DNA of 61,701 nt from NCBI GenBank assembly GCA_002314935.1, contig DCHW01000063.1, forward strand, positions 1-61,701, given 5' to 3'. Below are positions 8,155 through 17,617 of the stretch, one piece after another. Under the pieces are notes generated by a model. It was not told the origin of the DNA and did not search any database. It saw only the letters and a program-made list of their open reading frames with translations. Positions within the stretch are counted from its first letter, which is position 1. Every line of letters starts with the position of its first letter. The translations under genes and the position numbers were made by a program. The DNA is from Clostridiales bacterium UBA1742 (lineage in GTDB: Bacteria; Bacillota; Clostridia; TANB77; CAG-508).

Positions 8155-9321
8155 GTGAATAAAAAGAAAGTATTATTCGTGGCAACAGTTAATTCCCATA
8201 TTGAAAATTTTCATCTGCCATATTTGAAAATGTTTAAAGACAAAGAATATGAAGTTAGTGTATGTACAGGAGAAAAAGGTGAAATTCAATATTGTGATAA
8301 AAAATATGAAATTTCGGTTACAAGAAGTCCATATAAAATTAATAATTTAAAAGCTATTAAACAACTAAGAAAAATAATAGAAGAAGAAAAATTTGATATT
8401 ATTCATTGCCATACACCAATGGGAAGCGTTGTTACAAGATTAGCCGCAAAAAATGCAAAAAAAAAATATGGAACAAGAGTAATATATACAGCACATGGAT
8501 TTCATTTCTATAAAGGAGCATCATTATTAAACTGGTTGTTATTTTATCCAGTCGAATGGTATTTAGCAAAATATACAGATACGTTAATTACAATAAATAC
8601 AGAAGATTATGAAAGAGCAAAGAAAAAATTTAGTAAAAGATGTAAAGATATCCAATATGTTCCAGGTGTCGGAATTGATGAAAAAAAGTTTGATTTTGAA
8701 ATGTCACAGGAAGAAAAACATCTACTAAAAAAATCTTTAGGCTTAAAAGATGATGATTTTGTGTTAACATGTGTAGCAAGATTAGATAAAAATAAAAATC
8801 AGGGATTTTTAATTAAATGCATGAAAGATTTGACAAAAGAAAATGATAAAATCAAATTATTATTAATTGGACCAGATGAATTAAATGGATATTATCAAAA
8901 TTTAGTCAAAAAATATAATTTGGAAAAAAATATATATTTTTTAGGTAAAAGAAAAGATGTACCACAATTATTAAAAATAGCAAATATAGTAGTAAGTGCT
9001 TCAAAAAGAGAGGGGCTGCCGGTAAATATATTAGAAGCTTTAGCTTCTGAGAAACCAGTGGTATCTTTAAAATGTAGAGGAATAAATGATTTAATACAAA
9101 ACGAGAAAAATGGTTTTTTGGTAAATAAAAGTAATTATAAAATATTTTGTAAATATATTGAAAAAATATATAAAAATGGAAACATTATAAAAATTAAAAA
9201 AAATGATATAAAACAACTGAATATTGGAAATACAGTAAAAAAAATGAGAAATATTTATTTAATTGAGGATGATGAAAATAAAAGTGAAAAAGAGTTTAAT
9301 AATTATAGATTTAATATTTAA
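8155..9321 (+). CDS. GT4 glycosyltransferase (EpsD/PglA-like)
   Basis: 388 residues, GTG start 6 nt after the sugar transferase with AGGTG as ribosome site. The N-terminal Rossmann half contains IIHCHTPMGSVVTRLAA and YTAHGFHFYKGA. The C-terminal GT-B half contains ARLDKNKNQ and the ExxxxxxxE donor motif in REGLPVNILEALAS. Likely adds the second sugar to the lipid-linked primer made by the upstream enzyme. Sugar specificity cannot be read from the sequence. Confidence 0.9.
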   Translation: MNKKKVLFVATVNSHIENFHLPYLKMFKDKEYEVSVCTGEKGEIQYCDKKYEISVTRSPYKINNLKAIKQLRKIIEEEKFDIIHCHTPMGSVVTRLAAKNAKKKYGTRVIYTAHGFHFYKGASLLNWLLFYPVEWYLAKYTDTLITINTEDYERAKKKFSKRCKDIQYVPGVGIDEKKFDFEMSQEEKHLLKKSLGLKDDDFVLTCVARLDKNKNQGFLIKCMKDLTKENDKIKLLLIGPDELNGYYQNLVKKYNLEKNIYFLGKRKDVPQLLKIANIVVSASKREGLPVNILEALASEKPVVSLKCRGINDLIQNEKNGFLVNKSNYKIFCKYIEKIYKNGNIIKIKKNDIKQLNIGNTVKKMRNIYLIEDDENKSEKEFNNYRFNI

Positions 9322-10552
9322 TATTTTAATATTACAAATAATTAATGAATTAGCAATATCAAATGTGATTCCTACACTAGTTTTGTTAACAGTTAATTCA
9401 CTAGTTTGTATGACTATAATATTTAAATCAGTTGAAAATAAAAAAATATGTTATTATATGATGGGATCATATTTTATAAAAATGATGTTATTGTTTTTTG
9501 ATATTTATGGAAAAGATATATATATATTACCTAATAGCGGTTATGATAGTGAAATGTTTTATAAAACAGCAGTAATTGCAAAAATAATAGAAACTAGAGG
9601 TTATACGTTGTTTTTAAAAATATTATTTTATGCTTTTGGAGATAATAGAATAATGTTTCAATATGTTAATATCCTTTTTAGCTTAGGCACACAAATTTTA
9701 ATATTAAATATAATGAAACAATTAAAAATAGATGGTAAAAAAATTCTAATATCATTATTTTTGATATGTTTTCTACCTAATAACATGATTATTTCATCTA
9801 TATTATTACGTGAACCTTTAATGATTTTATTAAATACAATATCATTATATTATTTTATAAAATGGTTTAATACATTTAAAAATAGCTATTTTATAAAAGC
9901 TATAATTTTTGTATTATTGTCAACATATTTTCATTCTTCAATGATATTTATTATATTACCATATTCTTTTGCATACGTTTTTTATAATAAAAATAAAGAT
10001 AAATTTTTATTTACTAAAAAATGTATTTTTACTTTTTCAATTATAATGATATGTTTTTGGGGAATATATAGTATTTTTGGAACTTATCTGTTTAAATATT
10101 TTGAAGGATTAAATGATTTTAACAAAATAACAACTAAAATTAGTAATTATGCAGTGGGGGGGTCAGCATATTTAGGCTTTTTAGCAAATGCTACTTCACC
10201 TATAATTCTTATATTATCAGCTCCACTTAAATTGATTTATTTTTACTGTGCACCAATGCCATGGGACTGGAGAGGTATAGGAGATATTATTGCTTTTTTA
10301 TTAAGTTCATTGATATATATATATATATTATTTAAATGTATAATGTCAAAGAATAAAAATAGCTTAAATAAAATTATAATACTAATTATATTAACATTAG
10401 GATTAGTTTATGGGATGAGTTGTTTTAATACGGGAACAGCTATAAGGCATAGAGAAAAAACAATACCATTTATAGTCATTTTATATAGTTTAATAGAAGA
10501 AAAAGAGAAAAAAGTACATAAACACAATAAAACTTCTACATTTATAAACTAA
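9263..10552 (+). CDS. EpsG/Wzy-like polysaccharide polymerase candidate
   Basis: Up to 429 residues, almost all hydrophobic, with about ten membrane helices and a polar loop around residues 85-115 (NSGYDSEMFYKTA), as in EpsG or O-antigen polymerases. It overlaps the GT4 gene by about 60 nt. Three ATG codons lie at 9263, 9269 and 9272, and TTGAGG just before them favours 9272. Lies between glycosyltransferases, where a polymerase is expected. Family assignment is by topology and context rather than catalytic motif. Confidence 0.7.
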   Translation: MRMMKIKVKKSLIIIDLIFNILILQIINELAISNVIPTLVLLTVNSLVCMTIIFKSVENKKICYYMMGSYFIKMMLLFFDIYGKDIYILPNSGYDSEMFYKTAVIAKIIETRGYTLFLKILFYAFGDNRIMFQYVNILFSLGTQILILNIMKQLKIDGKKILISLFLICFLPNNMIISSILLREPLMILLNTISLYYFIKWFNTFKNSYFIKAIIFVLLSTYFHSSMIFIILPYSFAYVFYNKNKDKFLFTKKCIFTFSIIMICFWGIYSIFGTYLFKYFEGLNDFNKITTKISNYAVGGSAYLGFLANATSPIILILSAPLKLIYFYCAPMPWDWRGIGDIIAFLLSSLIYIYILFKCIMSKNKNSLNKIIILIILTLGLVYGMSCFNTGTAIRHREKTIPFIVILYSLIEEKEKKVHKHNKTSTFIN

Positions 10553-10688
10553 TAATAAAAATTATGGAGCAGAAAATGTTGGTATATATAATTATTAATA
10601 ATTTTTATCTAGATGTAATTTAATGATATATCAAAATAATAAAAAATGAAAGGAGCAAGTTATAAGTTAATAATTTGTTAAAAATAAA

Positions 10689-11781
10689 ATGAGTGAAGTG
10701 AAAAGAATATTACATGTTATTGGTGGAATGAATCAAGGAGGAGTAGAAAATCTTCTCATGAATTTATATAGAAATATTGATAGGGAAAAAATACAATTTG
10801 ATTTTTTAGTAAACAGAAAAGGAGTATTTGATGAAGAAATAAAAAATTTAGGAGGAAATATTTATTATATAAAAGCATTACAAAAATCTAGAATAACTAA
10901 ATATATTAAATCTTTAGATGATTTTTTTGTCGACCATAAAGAATATAAAGTAATACATTCACATTTAAACCAAGTAACAGGTATTATTTTAGAAAGAGCA
11001 AAAAAAGCAAATATACCAATAAGAATTTCTCATAGTCATAGTTCTAAAGCACATAAGAATTTAATTATAAAAATATATAAAAATTATTTAGGAAGTAAAA
11101 TAAAACACAATGCAACCATTTTATTACGGGTGTTCTGATAAAGCTTGTAAATGGCTTTATGGAAAGAATAAGGATAAAGCTATAATAATAAAAAATGGAA
11201 TAGAAACAGAAAAATTTTGTTTTAACGAAAATATAAGAAAGAAAAAGAGAGAAGAATTAGGAATAAAAGAATGCGAATTTATAATTGGGCATGTTGGCAG
11301 ATTTTGTGTTGCCAAAAATCATGAATATTTAATAAAAATATTTAATGAATATAATAAAATTAATAATAATTCAAAATTGATATTAATTGGTGATGGAGAA
11401 TTACGAGAAAAAATAACTAAAGAAATAAAAAAATTACATCTTGAAAAAAAAGTATTGATACTTGGATTTAGAAATGATACAAATGAATTACTACAAGCAA
11501 TGGACTGCTTTGTTTTTCCTTCAATTTACGAGGGATTACCACTTTCTTTAATTGAAGCACAAGCAGCTAATTTAATGATTTTAGCATCAAATAAAATAAC
11601 TAAAATGACAGATATTACTGGAAATATTAAATTTTTAGATATAAATCAAAATTCAATAGAATGGGCAAAAAGAATTCCAATAAAACCATTAGAAAGATTT
11701 AATCAAAAATTAAAAATAAAAGAAGCTGGATATGACATAAAAGCTATTTGCCAAGAACTTGAAAAAATATATTTAAAATAA
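10689..11781 (+). CDS. GT4 glycosyltransferase (EpsF-like), read through one CGG +1 shift
   Basis: Joined product of 363 residues, normal for the family. The N-terminal half (VIGGMNQGGVENLLMNL, IHSHLNQVTG, SHSHSSKAHK) is in one frame and the C-terminal donor-binding half (GHVGRFCVAKNH, LIGDGELR, YEGLPLSLIEAQA) is in the next. The frames meet at C11127 (TTA-C-GGG), giving Gly147 in ATILLGCSDKACKWLYG, the usual linker of this family. Unshifted translation stops three codons later, before the catalytic half. The AAAGGAG ribosome site is about 35 nt upstream of ATG 10689, so the start is less certain; GTG 10698 is another candidate. Confidence 0.87.
11124..11130 (+). other. CGG +1 recoding site 5 (GT4)
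   Basis: Layout TTA-C-GGG. Skipping C11127 gives Gly147; the unshifted frame reads CGG GTG TTC TGA. Confidence 0.8.
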
Positions 11782-11888
11782 AAATATTTTTGTATAAAAA
11801 AACAAACTAAAAAAGCATGACTTGATTTTCAAGTATTGTGTTATTAAGTTTAAGGACATATTGCTCTTTACAGAAAGGAAAATATATA

Positions 11889-13427
11889 ATGAATAAAAGT
11901 AGAACAGAAAATTCGTTTAGAAATTTTATTTATGGAATGTCATCAAAAATTATATATATTATTGTTGGATTTATAGCAAGAACTATCTTTATTTATTTGT
12001 TAAACAAAGAATATTTAGGAATAAATAGCCTTTTTACAAATATTTTGACATTACTTTCAATAACAGAATTGGATATAGGGACTGCGATAATTTTTAGTAT
12101 GTACAAACCAATTGCTGAAAATGATAAAGAAAAAATTAAGTTATTAATGAATGTTTATAAAAAAATATACTGTATAATTGGCATAATTGTTTTTTTACTT
12201 GGAATCATATTAATTCCTTTTTTAAAATATATTGTTGGTAGTACTTATAATATAAAAGAAAATCTAATATTAATTTATTTTTTATTTTTAATTAATGCTA
12301 CAATTTCATATTTCTTTTCATACAAAAGATCACTAATTTCTGCAAATCAACAAGAATACATAAACATAAAAACTCATGTTTATGTAAATGTAACAATGAA
12401 TATATTGCAAATTATTGAATTATATATTTTTAAAAATTATATTATTTATTTGGTAATTCAAATAATAATGACAATAATTGAAAACCTTGTTATTGCATAT
12501 AAAACAAATAAATTATATCCATTTATCAAAGAAAAATGTACAATTAATTTTAAAGAAAATGAGAAAAAAGAAATATTTAAAAATTCAAAAAGTATGGTTC
12601 TATATAAAATTGGATTTTTACTTGTAGATAATACAGATAATATAATAATTTCTAGCATGTTAGGAATTGTTTTAGTAGGATTATATTCAAATTATTTTAC
12701 TTTAATAACTGCAATTGCAACAGTGTTAAGAACAGGAATAAGTGGAATAACATCGAGCGTAGGGAATTTGAATGCCATTGAAACTAATTCAAAAAAGAAG
12801 GAAATTCTAGAAGATTTAGTTTTATTATGTAATTGGTTATATGGCATTTGCGGAATAGTATTTTTATGTGTAGTTAATGATTTCGTTCCAATTTGGATAG
12901 GAAAAGAATATGTATTAGATTTATTTACGGTTTTTTCTATAGTATTTTGTTTTTATATTAATGGAATACAAATACCAGGATACTTTTATAGAATTACGAC
13001 CAATGTAATAACCAAAAAGAATATAGTTCCAATAATTGCTATTTTAATTAATATTATTTTATCTGTAATTTTAGGAAATTTTTGGGGATTATCTGGAATA
13101 TTGCTTGCAACAGGAATAGCACGACTATCCACTACTGTTTGGAACGATTTATATAATGTCTATAAGCAAGAATTTAATACACCTGTAAAAAATATATTTT
13201 TTAAAATTATTCAAAATTTTTTGACTGTTGTATTGATAGGAGTTTTATGTGTTTTTATATCAAATTATATTGTTGTAACCAGTTTATGGATATTACTTAT
13301 AAAAGTTCTAATTACATTTATTATTGCCAATGGAATAATGTTATTATGCAATTTTAGAAAAAATGAATTTTTTAGATTAAAAAATAGATTGTTAGGAATA
13401 TTAAATAAAAAAACTATAAACATATAA
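11889..13427 (+). CDS. Wzx-type oligosaccharide flippase
   Basis: 512 residues with about 12-14 membrane helices, starting MNKSRTENSFRNFIYGMSSK, and the LLNKEYLGINSLFTNILTLL segment typical of polysaccharide-transport (MATE/MVF superfamily) proteins. It would flip undecaprenyl-linked repeat units to the outer leaflet. ATG 11889 follows AGAAAGGAAA; an in-frame upstream codon at 11838 adds 17 residues without a ribosome site. Confidence 0.9.
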   Translation: MNKSRTENSFRNFIYGMSSKIIYIIVGFIARTIFIYLLNKEYLGINSLFTNILTLLSITELDIGTAIIFSMYKPIAENDKEKIKLLMNVYKKIYCIIGIIVFLLGIILIPFLKYIVGSTYNIKENLILIYFLFLINATISYFFSYKRSLISANQQEYINIKTHVYVNVTMNILQIIELYIFKNYIIYLVIQIIMTIIENLVIAYKTNKLYPFIKEKCTINFKENEKKEIFKNSKSMVLYKIGFLLVDNTDNIIISSMLGIVLVGLYSNYFTLITAIATVLRTGISGITSSVGNLNAIETNSKKKEILEDLVLLCNWLYGICGIVFLCVVNDFVPIWIGKEYVLDLFTVFSIVFCFYINGIQIPGYFYRITTNVITKKNIVPIIAILINIILSVILGNFWGLSGILLATGIARLSTTVWNDLYNVYKQEFNTPVKNIFFKIIQNFLTVVLIGVLCVFISNYIVVTSLWILLIKVLITFIIANGIMLLCNFRKNEFFRLKNRLLGILNKKTINI

Positions 13428-13443
13428 TTAAAAGGAAGAAAAA

Positions 13444-14607
13444 ATGAACAAACTAAAATCAATAATTAAAAATAATAAAATTATATATTTTATTTATAAT
13501 TATACATTTTCATTTATTCTTAAATTAATTGGATTATTTTGCAAAATTGATAATAAATTAATTTTATTTAATTCATTTGGGGGAGCAAAATATGATGATA
13601 GTCCTAAAGTAATATATGAATATATGAAAAAAAACAAAGAATATGAAAAATATAAATTAATATGGGTTTTAGATAATCCAGATATAATTAATGATTTATC
13701 TATTAGAACTGTAAAAAATAATTCAATTAAATTCTTTATTACAGCCTTAAAGGCTAAATATTGGATTACAAATTCATCAATGGAAAGAGGCTTAAAATTC
13801 AAGAAAAAAAAGACAATATACATTAATACATGGCATGGAACTCCACTAAAAAAAATGGGAATAGATACGATAACTACGACTAGTAAATTTAGAGTAAGTA
13901 AACCAGATATATTTTATTGTCAAAGTGTTTATGATGCAAATGTTTTTAGTAAATCCTTTCAATATGATAAAAAAACAATGAAAATAAAAGGACTTCCAAG
14001 AAATGATGAATTGTGTGACACAAAATTAGAAGAAATTAGAAATATTAAGGAAAAATTGAAAATACCTTTTGATAAAAAAGTAATATTATATGCTCCAACT
14101 TTTAGAGAATATAATTGTGATATCAATGGATGCTTTATAGCACCACCAATTGATATACACAAATGGAAAGATAAATTAAGCAATGAATACATTGTTTTGT
14201 TTAGAGCTCACTATGAAGTAAACAAAATATTAAATATTAAAGATGATAAATTTATTTATAATATGACTGATTATTCAAACCTAAATGAGTTATTGAAAAT
14301 TTCAGACATTTTGATTTCAGATTATTCAAGTATTATGATTGATTATTCAATTTTGGAAAGGCCAATATATAGTTATTGTTATGACTATGAAGAATATTTA
14401 CAAAAAAGAGGTTTGTATTTTGATTTAAGGGAAAAACTTCCCAATGGTATATGCACAAATGAGGATGATTTATTAAAACAAATACAAGAATGTGATTTTG
14501 AGAAACAAAAAATTAAAACTAGAAAATTAAAAGAAGAATTCGTACAGGTTTATGGAAATGCAAGAAAATATATTGATGAAATCATAAAAAAGGAGGAAAC
14601 AACTTAA
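13444..14607 (+). CDS. CDP-glycerol glycerophosphotransferase (TagB/TagF family)
   Basis: 387 residues. An amphipathic membrane-associated start is followed by the GT-B fold with TWHGTPLKKMGID, YAPTFREY and LISDYSSIMIDYSIL, the markers of Glyphos_transf proteins. These transfer glycerol phosphate from CDP-glycerol to a lipid-linked acceptor, either priming teichoic acid or decorating a polysaccharide. Directly followed by tagD, which makes its donor. Length matches TagB-like single-domain forms more than long TagF polymerases. Confidence 0.92.
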   Translation: MNKLKSIIKNNKIIYFIYNYTFSFILKLIGLFCKIDNKLILFNSFGGAKYDDSPKVIYEYMKKNKEYEKYKLIWVLDNPDIINDLSIRTVKNNSIKFFITALKAKYWITNSSMERGLKFKKKKTIYINTWHGTPLKKMGIDTITTTSKFRVSKPDIFYCQSVYDANVFSKSFQYDKKTMKIKGLPRNDELCDTKLEEIRNIKEKLKIPFDKKVILYAPTFREYNCDINGCFIAPPIDIHKWKDKLSNEYIVLFRAHYEVNKILNIKDDKFIYNMTDYSNLNELLKISDILISDYSSIMIDYSILERPIYSYCYDYEEYLQKRGLYFDLREKLPNGICTNEDDLLKQIQECDFEKQKIKTRKLKEEFVQVYGNARKYIDEIIKKEETT

Positions 14608-15039
14608 ATGAAAAGAATTTTAACTTATGGTACTTTTGATTTGTTACATTTTGGACATATTGAAATTTTAAGAAGAGCAAAGGCTTTAGGAGATTATTTA
14701 ATTGTTGCATTATCAACAGATGAATTTAATGAAATAAAAAACAAAAAGGCATATCATAATTTTGAAACTAGGAAGAAGATGCTAGAGGCAATAAGATATG
14801 TCGATTTAGTTATACCAGAAAATTCATGGGATCAAAAAAGAAATGACGTTTTGGAATACAAAGTTGATATAGTTGTAATGGGGTCAGATTGGGAAAAAAA
14901 TGAAAAATTTGAATGCTTGAAGGATATATGTGAAGTGAAATATCTTTCAAGAACAGAAGGAATTTCTACAACAAAAATAAAAAAAGATCTTAAACTACAA
15001 GAACCAATAAATGAAATTAATCAAGTTCCCAACAATTAA
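14608..15039 (+). CDS. tagD: glycerol-3-phosphate cytidylyltransferase
   Basis: 143 residues, starting on the base after the previous stop. It has the nucleotidyltransferase motif GTFDLLHFGH and the C-terminal RTEGISTTKIK characteristic of TagD, plus MGSDWEKNEKF. It makes CDP-glycerol from CTP and sn-glycerol-3-phosphate for the neighbouring glycerophosphotransferase. Confidence 0.96.
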   Translation: MKRILTYGTFDLLHFGHIEILRRAKALGDYLIVALSTDEFNEIKNKKAYHNFETRKKMLEAIRYVDLVIPENSWDQKRNDVLEYKVDIVVMGSDWEKNEKFECLKDICEVKYLSRTEGISTTKIKKDLKLQEPINEINQVPNN

Positions 15040-15068
15040 CAATTAGTATAATAATAGATTAAAAATAT

Positions 15069-15096
15069 TTGACATTTGTTTTTCTAATGGTATAAT
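15069..15096 (+). promoter_or_regulatory. sigma-A-type promoter for the sortase cluster
   Basis: TTGACA at 15069 and TATAAT at 15091 with a 16-bp spacer, 27 nt before the ATG at 15123. Confidence 0.75.
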
Positions 15097-15122
15097 TCAT
15101 GTAAGTGAGAGGAGAGATACAT

Positions 15123-15644
15123 ATGAAAAAAAAATTAGCAATATGGTTATTAGTAGTATTTTTTATAGTAATATTTTCAGTTACTGTTAATGCTGAATCA
15201 GCAGAGGTTCTTTCTAATAAATTATATAATAAGCTTGCACCTTATGGTATGACTAATAATGATAGGGTTAAAGTAGAAAGATATTTAGAACAATATCCTG
15301 TTACAGATGAAGAAGCAGATGTTGTTTTTTCAATGGCAGATCAAATGGTAGAACTAATGAATAAAGCTGGAACAAATGATATATCAAAAATTTCAAATGA
15401 AGAAAAACAAAAGGTTAAAGATATTGCAATAGAGGCAGCGTCGACTGTTGGTGCAACTTTGGTTTTTAAACCTTCTTGGGTAGAAATTTATAGAGATGGA
15501 AAACTTGTTGAAAGTGTAAAATATAGTAATGGAAAACTTGTATATACAGGTAATAACATAAATTTTGCTTTGATTACAGTGGTTTTGGTAGTAGTTGTCC
15601 TTACCTTGACATTAATTCTAAAAAAGAAGAAAGCAAATAAATAA
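15123..15644 (+). CDS. exported protein with C-terminal membrane anchor
   Basis: 173 residues. A signal peptide at about 1-24 (hydrophobic run ending VNAES) precedes a soluble helical domain and a hydrophobic stretch near 145-165 ending in a KKKKANK tail, as in sortase substrates or tail-anchored proteins. I do not see a clear LPxTG; YTGNN precedes the anchor. ATG 15123 follows GAGGAGAG. It sits directly upstream of the sortase gene, so it may be its substrate (inference). Confidence 0.8.
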   Translation: MKKKLAIWLLVVFFIVIFSVTVNAESAEVLSNKLYNKLAPYGMTNNDRVKVERYLEQYPVTDEEADVVFSMADQMVELMNKAGTNDISKISNEEKQKVKDIAIEAASTVGATLVFKPSWVEIYRDGKLVESVKYSNGKLVYTGNNINFALITVVLVVVVLTLTLILKKKKANK

Positions 15645-15645
15645 A

Positions 15646-16248
15646 ATAAAAAAAACTATAAAAGCAATTATTAAAAATTTTATAGTTGCTTTTATAGTTA
15701 CAATATTAATTTTATTGCTTATAAAACTATTTTTTGGACAACAAATAAACGAAGTAGTTTTACTAATTAATAAATTTGCAATAGTTGATAAAAGTATTTC
15801 TGATAATACAAAAATTGTAATAAATGAAAATCGTAAAGTTTTAGAATCCTATCCAGAATATGGAACACAATATGCAACAATTAAAATACCTAAAATTGAT
15901 ATAAATTTACCTGTTTATTTTGGAGATACCTTAGAAATTTTAAAAAATGGAGTGGGACATTCAAGTGGAAGTTATTTTCCGGGAGAAGGTGGTTCTATTA
16001 TATATATGGGTCATAATTCTAAAAAGATTTTTAGAAATTTTTCAAAATTAGAAATTGGTGATGAAATTTATATTAGTACTACCTATGGCGAATATTCATA
16101 TATAATTTATGATATGCAAATTGTTAATGAAACGGATGTAGAAAAATTACCAATACAGAAAGAGGAGGAAATTCTTATGGTATATACTTGCTATCCATTT
16201 GAAAATATTGGATATGCAAATCAAAGATATGTAGTATATGCTAAATAG
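15646..16248 (+). CDS. sortase (class D-like), start codon uncertain
   Basis: About 200 residues. Catalytic parts are clear: YMGHNS (His), VYTCYPF (Cys) and RYVVYAK (Arg), with IPKIDINLPVYFG at the strand start. The first ATG/GTG/TTG in frame is TTG 15715, but 15661-15714 encode NFIVAFIVTILILLL, the signal anchor every sortase needs. The frame is open back to 15622 with only ATA or ATT as possible starts, so I placed the start at ATA 15646. It would cross-link proteins to the wall or pili. Confidence 0.8.
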   Translation: MKKTIKAIIKNFIVAFIVTILILLLIKLFFGQQINEVVLLINKFAIVDKSISDNTKIVINENRKVLESYPEYGTQYATIKIPKIDINLPVYFGDTLEILKNGVGHSSGSYFPGEGGSIIYMGHNSKKIFRNFSKLEIGDEIYISTTYGEYSYIIYDMQIVNETDVEKLPIQKEEEILMVYTCYPFENIGYANQRYVVYAK

Positions 16249-16260
16249 AAATGAAATAAT

Positions 16261-17118
16261 ATGAAAAATATTTTAAGCTTTTTTTTAATTATATTTTTGA
16301 CAATATGTTTTATTTTTAGTTTAATTGAAACTTTGTTGTACTGTAATCTTTTTAATTTAAATTCTTTAAAAAAACAACTAGAAAAAAATAATTTTTATTC
16401 AGAGACATATAATTTAGTTATGAAAAATTTTTCAAATTATATAGATCAATCTGGGTTTGATGAAAATATTTTAGAAGGAATTTATACTGAAGAAGATGTT
16501 AAAAATGATATAAACAATATTTTAGACAATATTTATTTAGGAACAAACAATTCAGTTGATGCATTAGAAATTAAGGAAAATTTAAATAAAAAAATTGATG
16601 AATTAGGTGTAAAAAATGAATATAACCAAAAGGCAATAGATGAATTTGTAGACAGCATTTATAATGAATATTTTAATACAATTATAAAAATGGAATATGA
16701 AAATGAAATAAGTAATAGTTTTTTAAAAATCAAATATTGGGTAAAAAACATTATAATAGCAACATATATATTTATAGCTATTTTGGTTGTAGCAAGTTTA
16801 AAAATTAATATAAACAATATAGGAATTTCATTAATATCAAGTGGAATATTTACAGTAATTTCTTATTTATATATAAATAAAAGTATAAATGTTTCGAATA
16901 TTGTAGTCATAACTGATGCTATGTCAAAATTAATCATTTCAATTATTTGTGCAATCTTAAAGACATATTTATTTGTTGGAACAGCTTTTATTACAGCTGG
17001 AATTATTATAATCTGTACACATGAAGAATTGAAAAAAAAAATAATTTTTTTGTTTTTAACACATTTCTACAAATTTCGACAAAAGATATATGCTATAATA
17101 AAAATGAACTTTTTCTAA
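16261..17118 (+). CDS. membrane protein of unknown function, sortase-linked
   Basis: 285 residues: an N-terminal helix (about 5-27), an extracytoplasmic acidic helical domain (about 30-155), then four C-terminal helices (about 161-181, 187-203, 216-236 and 239-256) and a lysine-rich tail. No family recognised. It starts 12 nt after the sortase and probably shares its operon. Confidence 0.75.
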   Translation: MKNILSFFLIIFLTICFIFSLIETLLYCNLFNLNSLKKQLEKNNFYSETYNLVMKNFSNYIDQSGFDENILEGIYTEEDVKNDINNILDNIYLGTNNSVDALEIKENLNKKIDELGVKNEYNQKAIDEFVDSIYNEYFNTIIKMEYENEISNSFLKIKYWVKNIIIATYIFIAILVVASLKININNIGISLISSGIFTVISYLYINKSINVSNIVVITDAMSKLIISIICAILKTYLFVGTAFITAGIIIICTHEELKKKIIFLFLTHFYKFRQKIYAIIKMNFF

Positions 17119-17151
17119 AGTTTAATAATATATATTTATGAAAAAGTGTAT

Positions 17152-17236
17152 ATGGGGGAAAGAATATTCAAAGAGATAATGGATATTCTTGAAAGAGCTA
17201 AATTAATTTAAACTATTAATTTGGCTCTTTTTTTTG
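17152..17236 (+). other. short leader-like RNA with terminator
   Basis: An ATG at 17152 opens a 19-codon frame to TAA 17211, but no ribosome site precedes it. Arms AGAATAT (17161) and ATATTCT (17183) can pair, followed by a terminator, AGAGCTAAATTAAT against ATTAATTTGGCTCT with T run (17194-17236). It is either just the end of the sortase operon or an attenuator; there is not enough to decide. Confidence 0.45.
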
Positions 17237-17284
17237 ATGTAAAAATAAAGCAAAAAACAAATCAATATAAATATTTAATAAATC

Positions 17285-17314
17285 TTGACTTTTTATTGCT
17301 TATATTGGTATAAT
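17285..17314 (+). promoter_or_regulatory. promoter of proS leader
   Basis: TTGACT at 17285 and TATAAT at 17309, spacer 18 bp, just before the T-box leader. Confidence 0.7.
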
Positions 17315-17324
17315 ATAAACAATA

Positions 17325-17601
17325 TGTAAAGGCTACGAAGAGAAATAGTATATATTTGTGAACTTTAAGAGAAGAGTTGGTTGGTGCAAAACTTTAAGGG
17401 ATTAAATATAGAACCAGTCTTGGAGCTGTAAAACTGAAATAAAAATAGTAAGTTTTATCGGATGTCCACCGTTATTAGGGAATTAATGTTAAAGTATTAA
17501 ACGTAGATATTAAATGAGAGTAGAAGAAATTCTAAAAATAGGTGGTAACACGGATAAGTATATTCGCCCTAAGTTATTAAACTTAGGGTTTTTGTTTTTT
17601 T
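17325..17601 (+). ncRNA. T-box riboswitch controlling proS
   Basis: A leader of about 280 nt containing the T-box core GGTGGTAACACGG (17541-17553), an upstream stem I region, and a terminator hairpin CCCTAAGT against ACTTAGGG followed by T run (17567-17601). Uncharged tRNA would stabilise the antiterminator. A GAACCAGTC stretch near 17411 could hold a CCA proline specifier, which fits the gene downstream (inference). Confidence 0.92.
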
Positions 17602-17617
17602 ATAAGGAGGATTTTAT

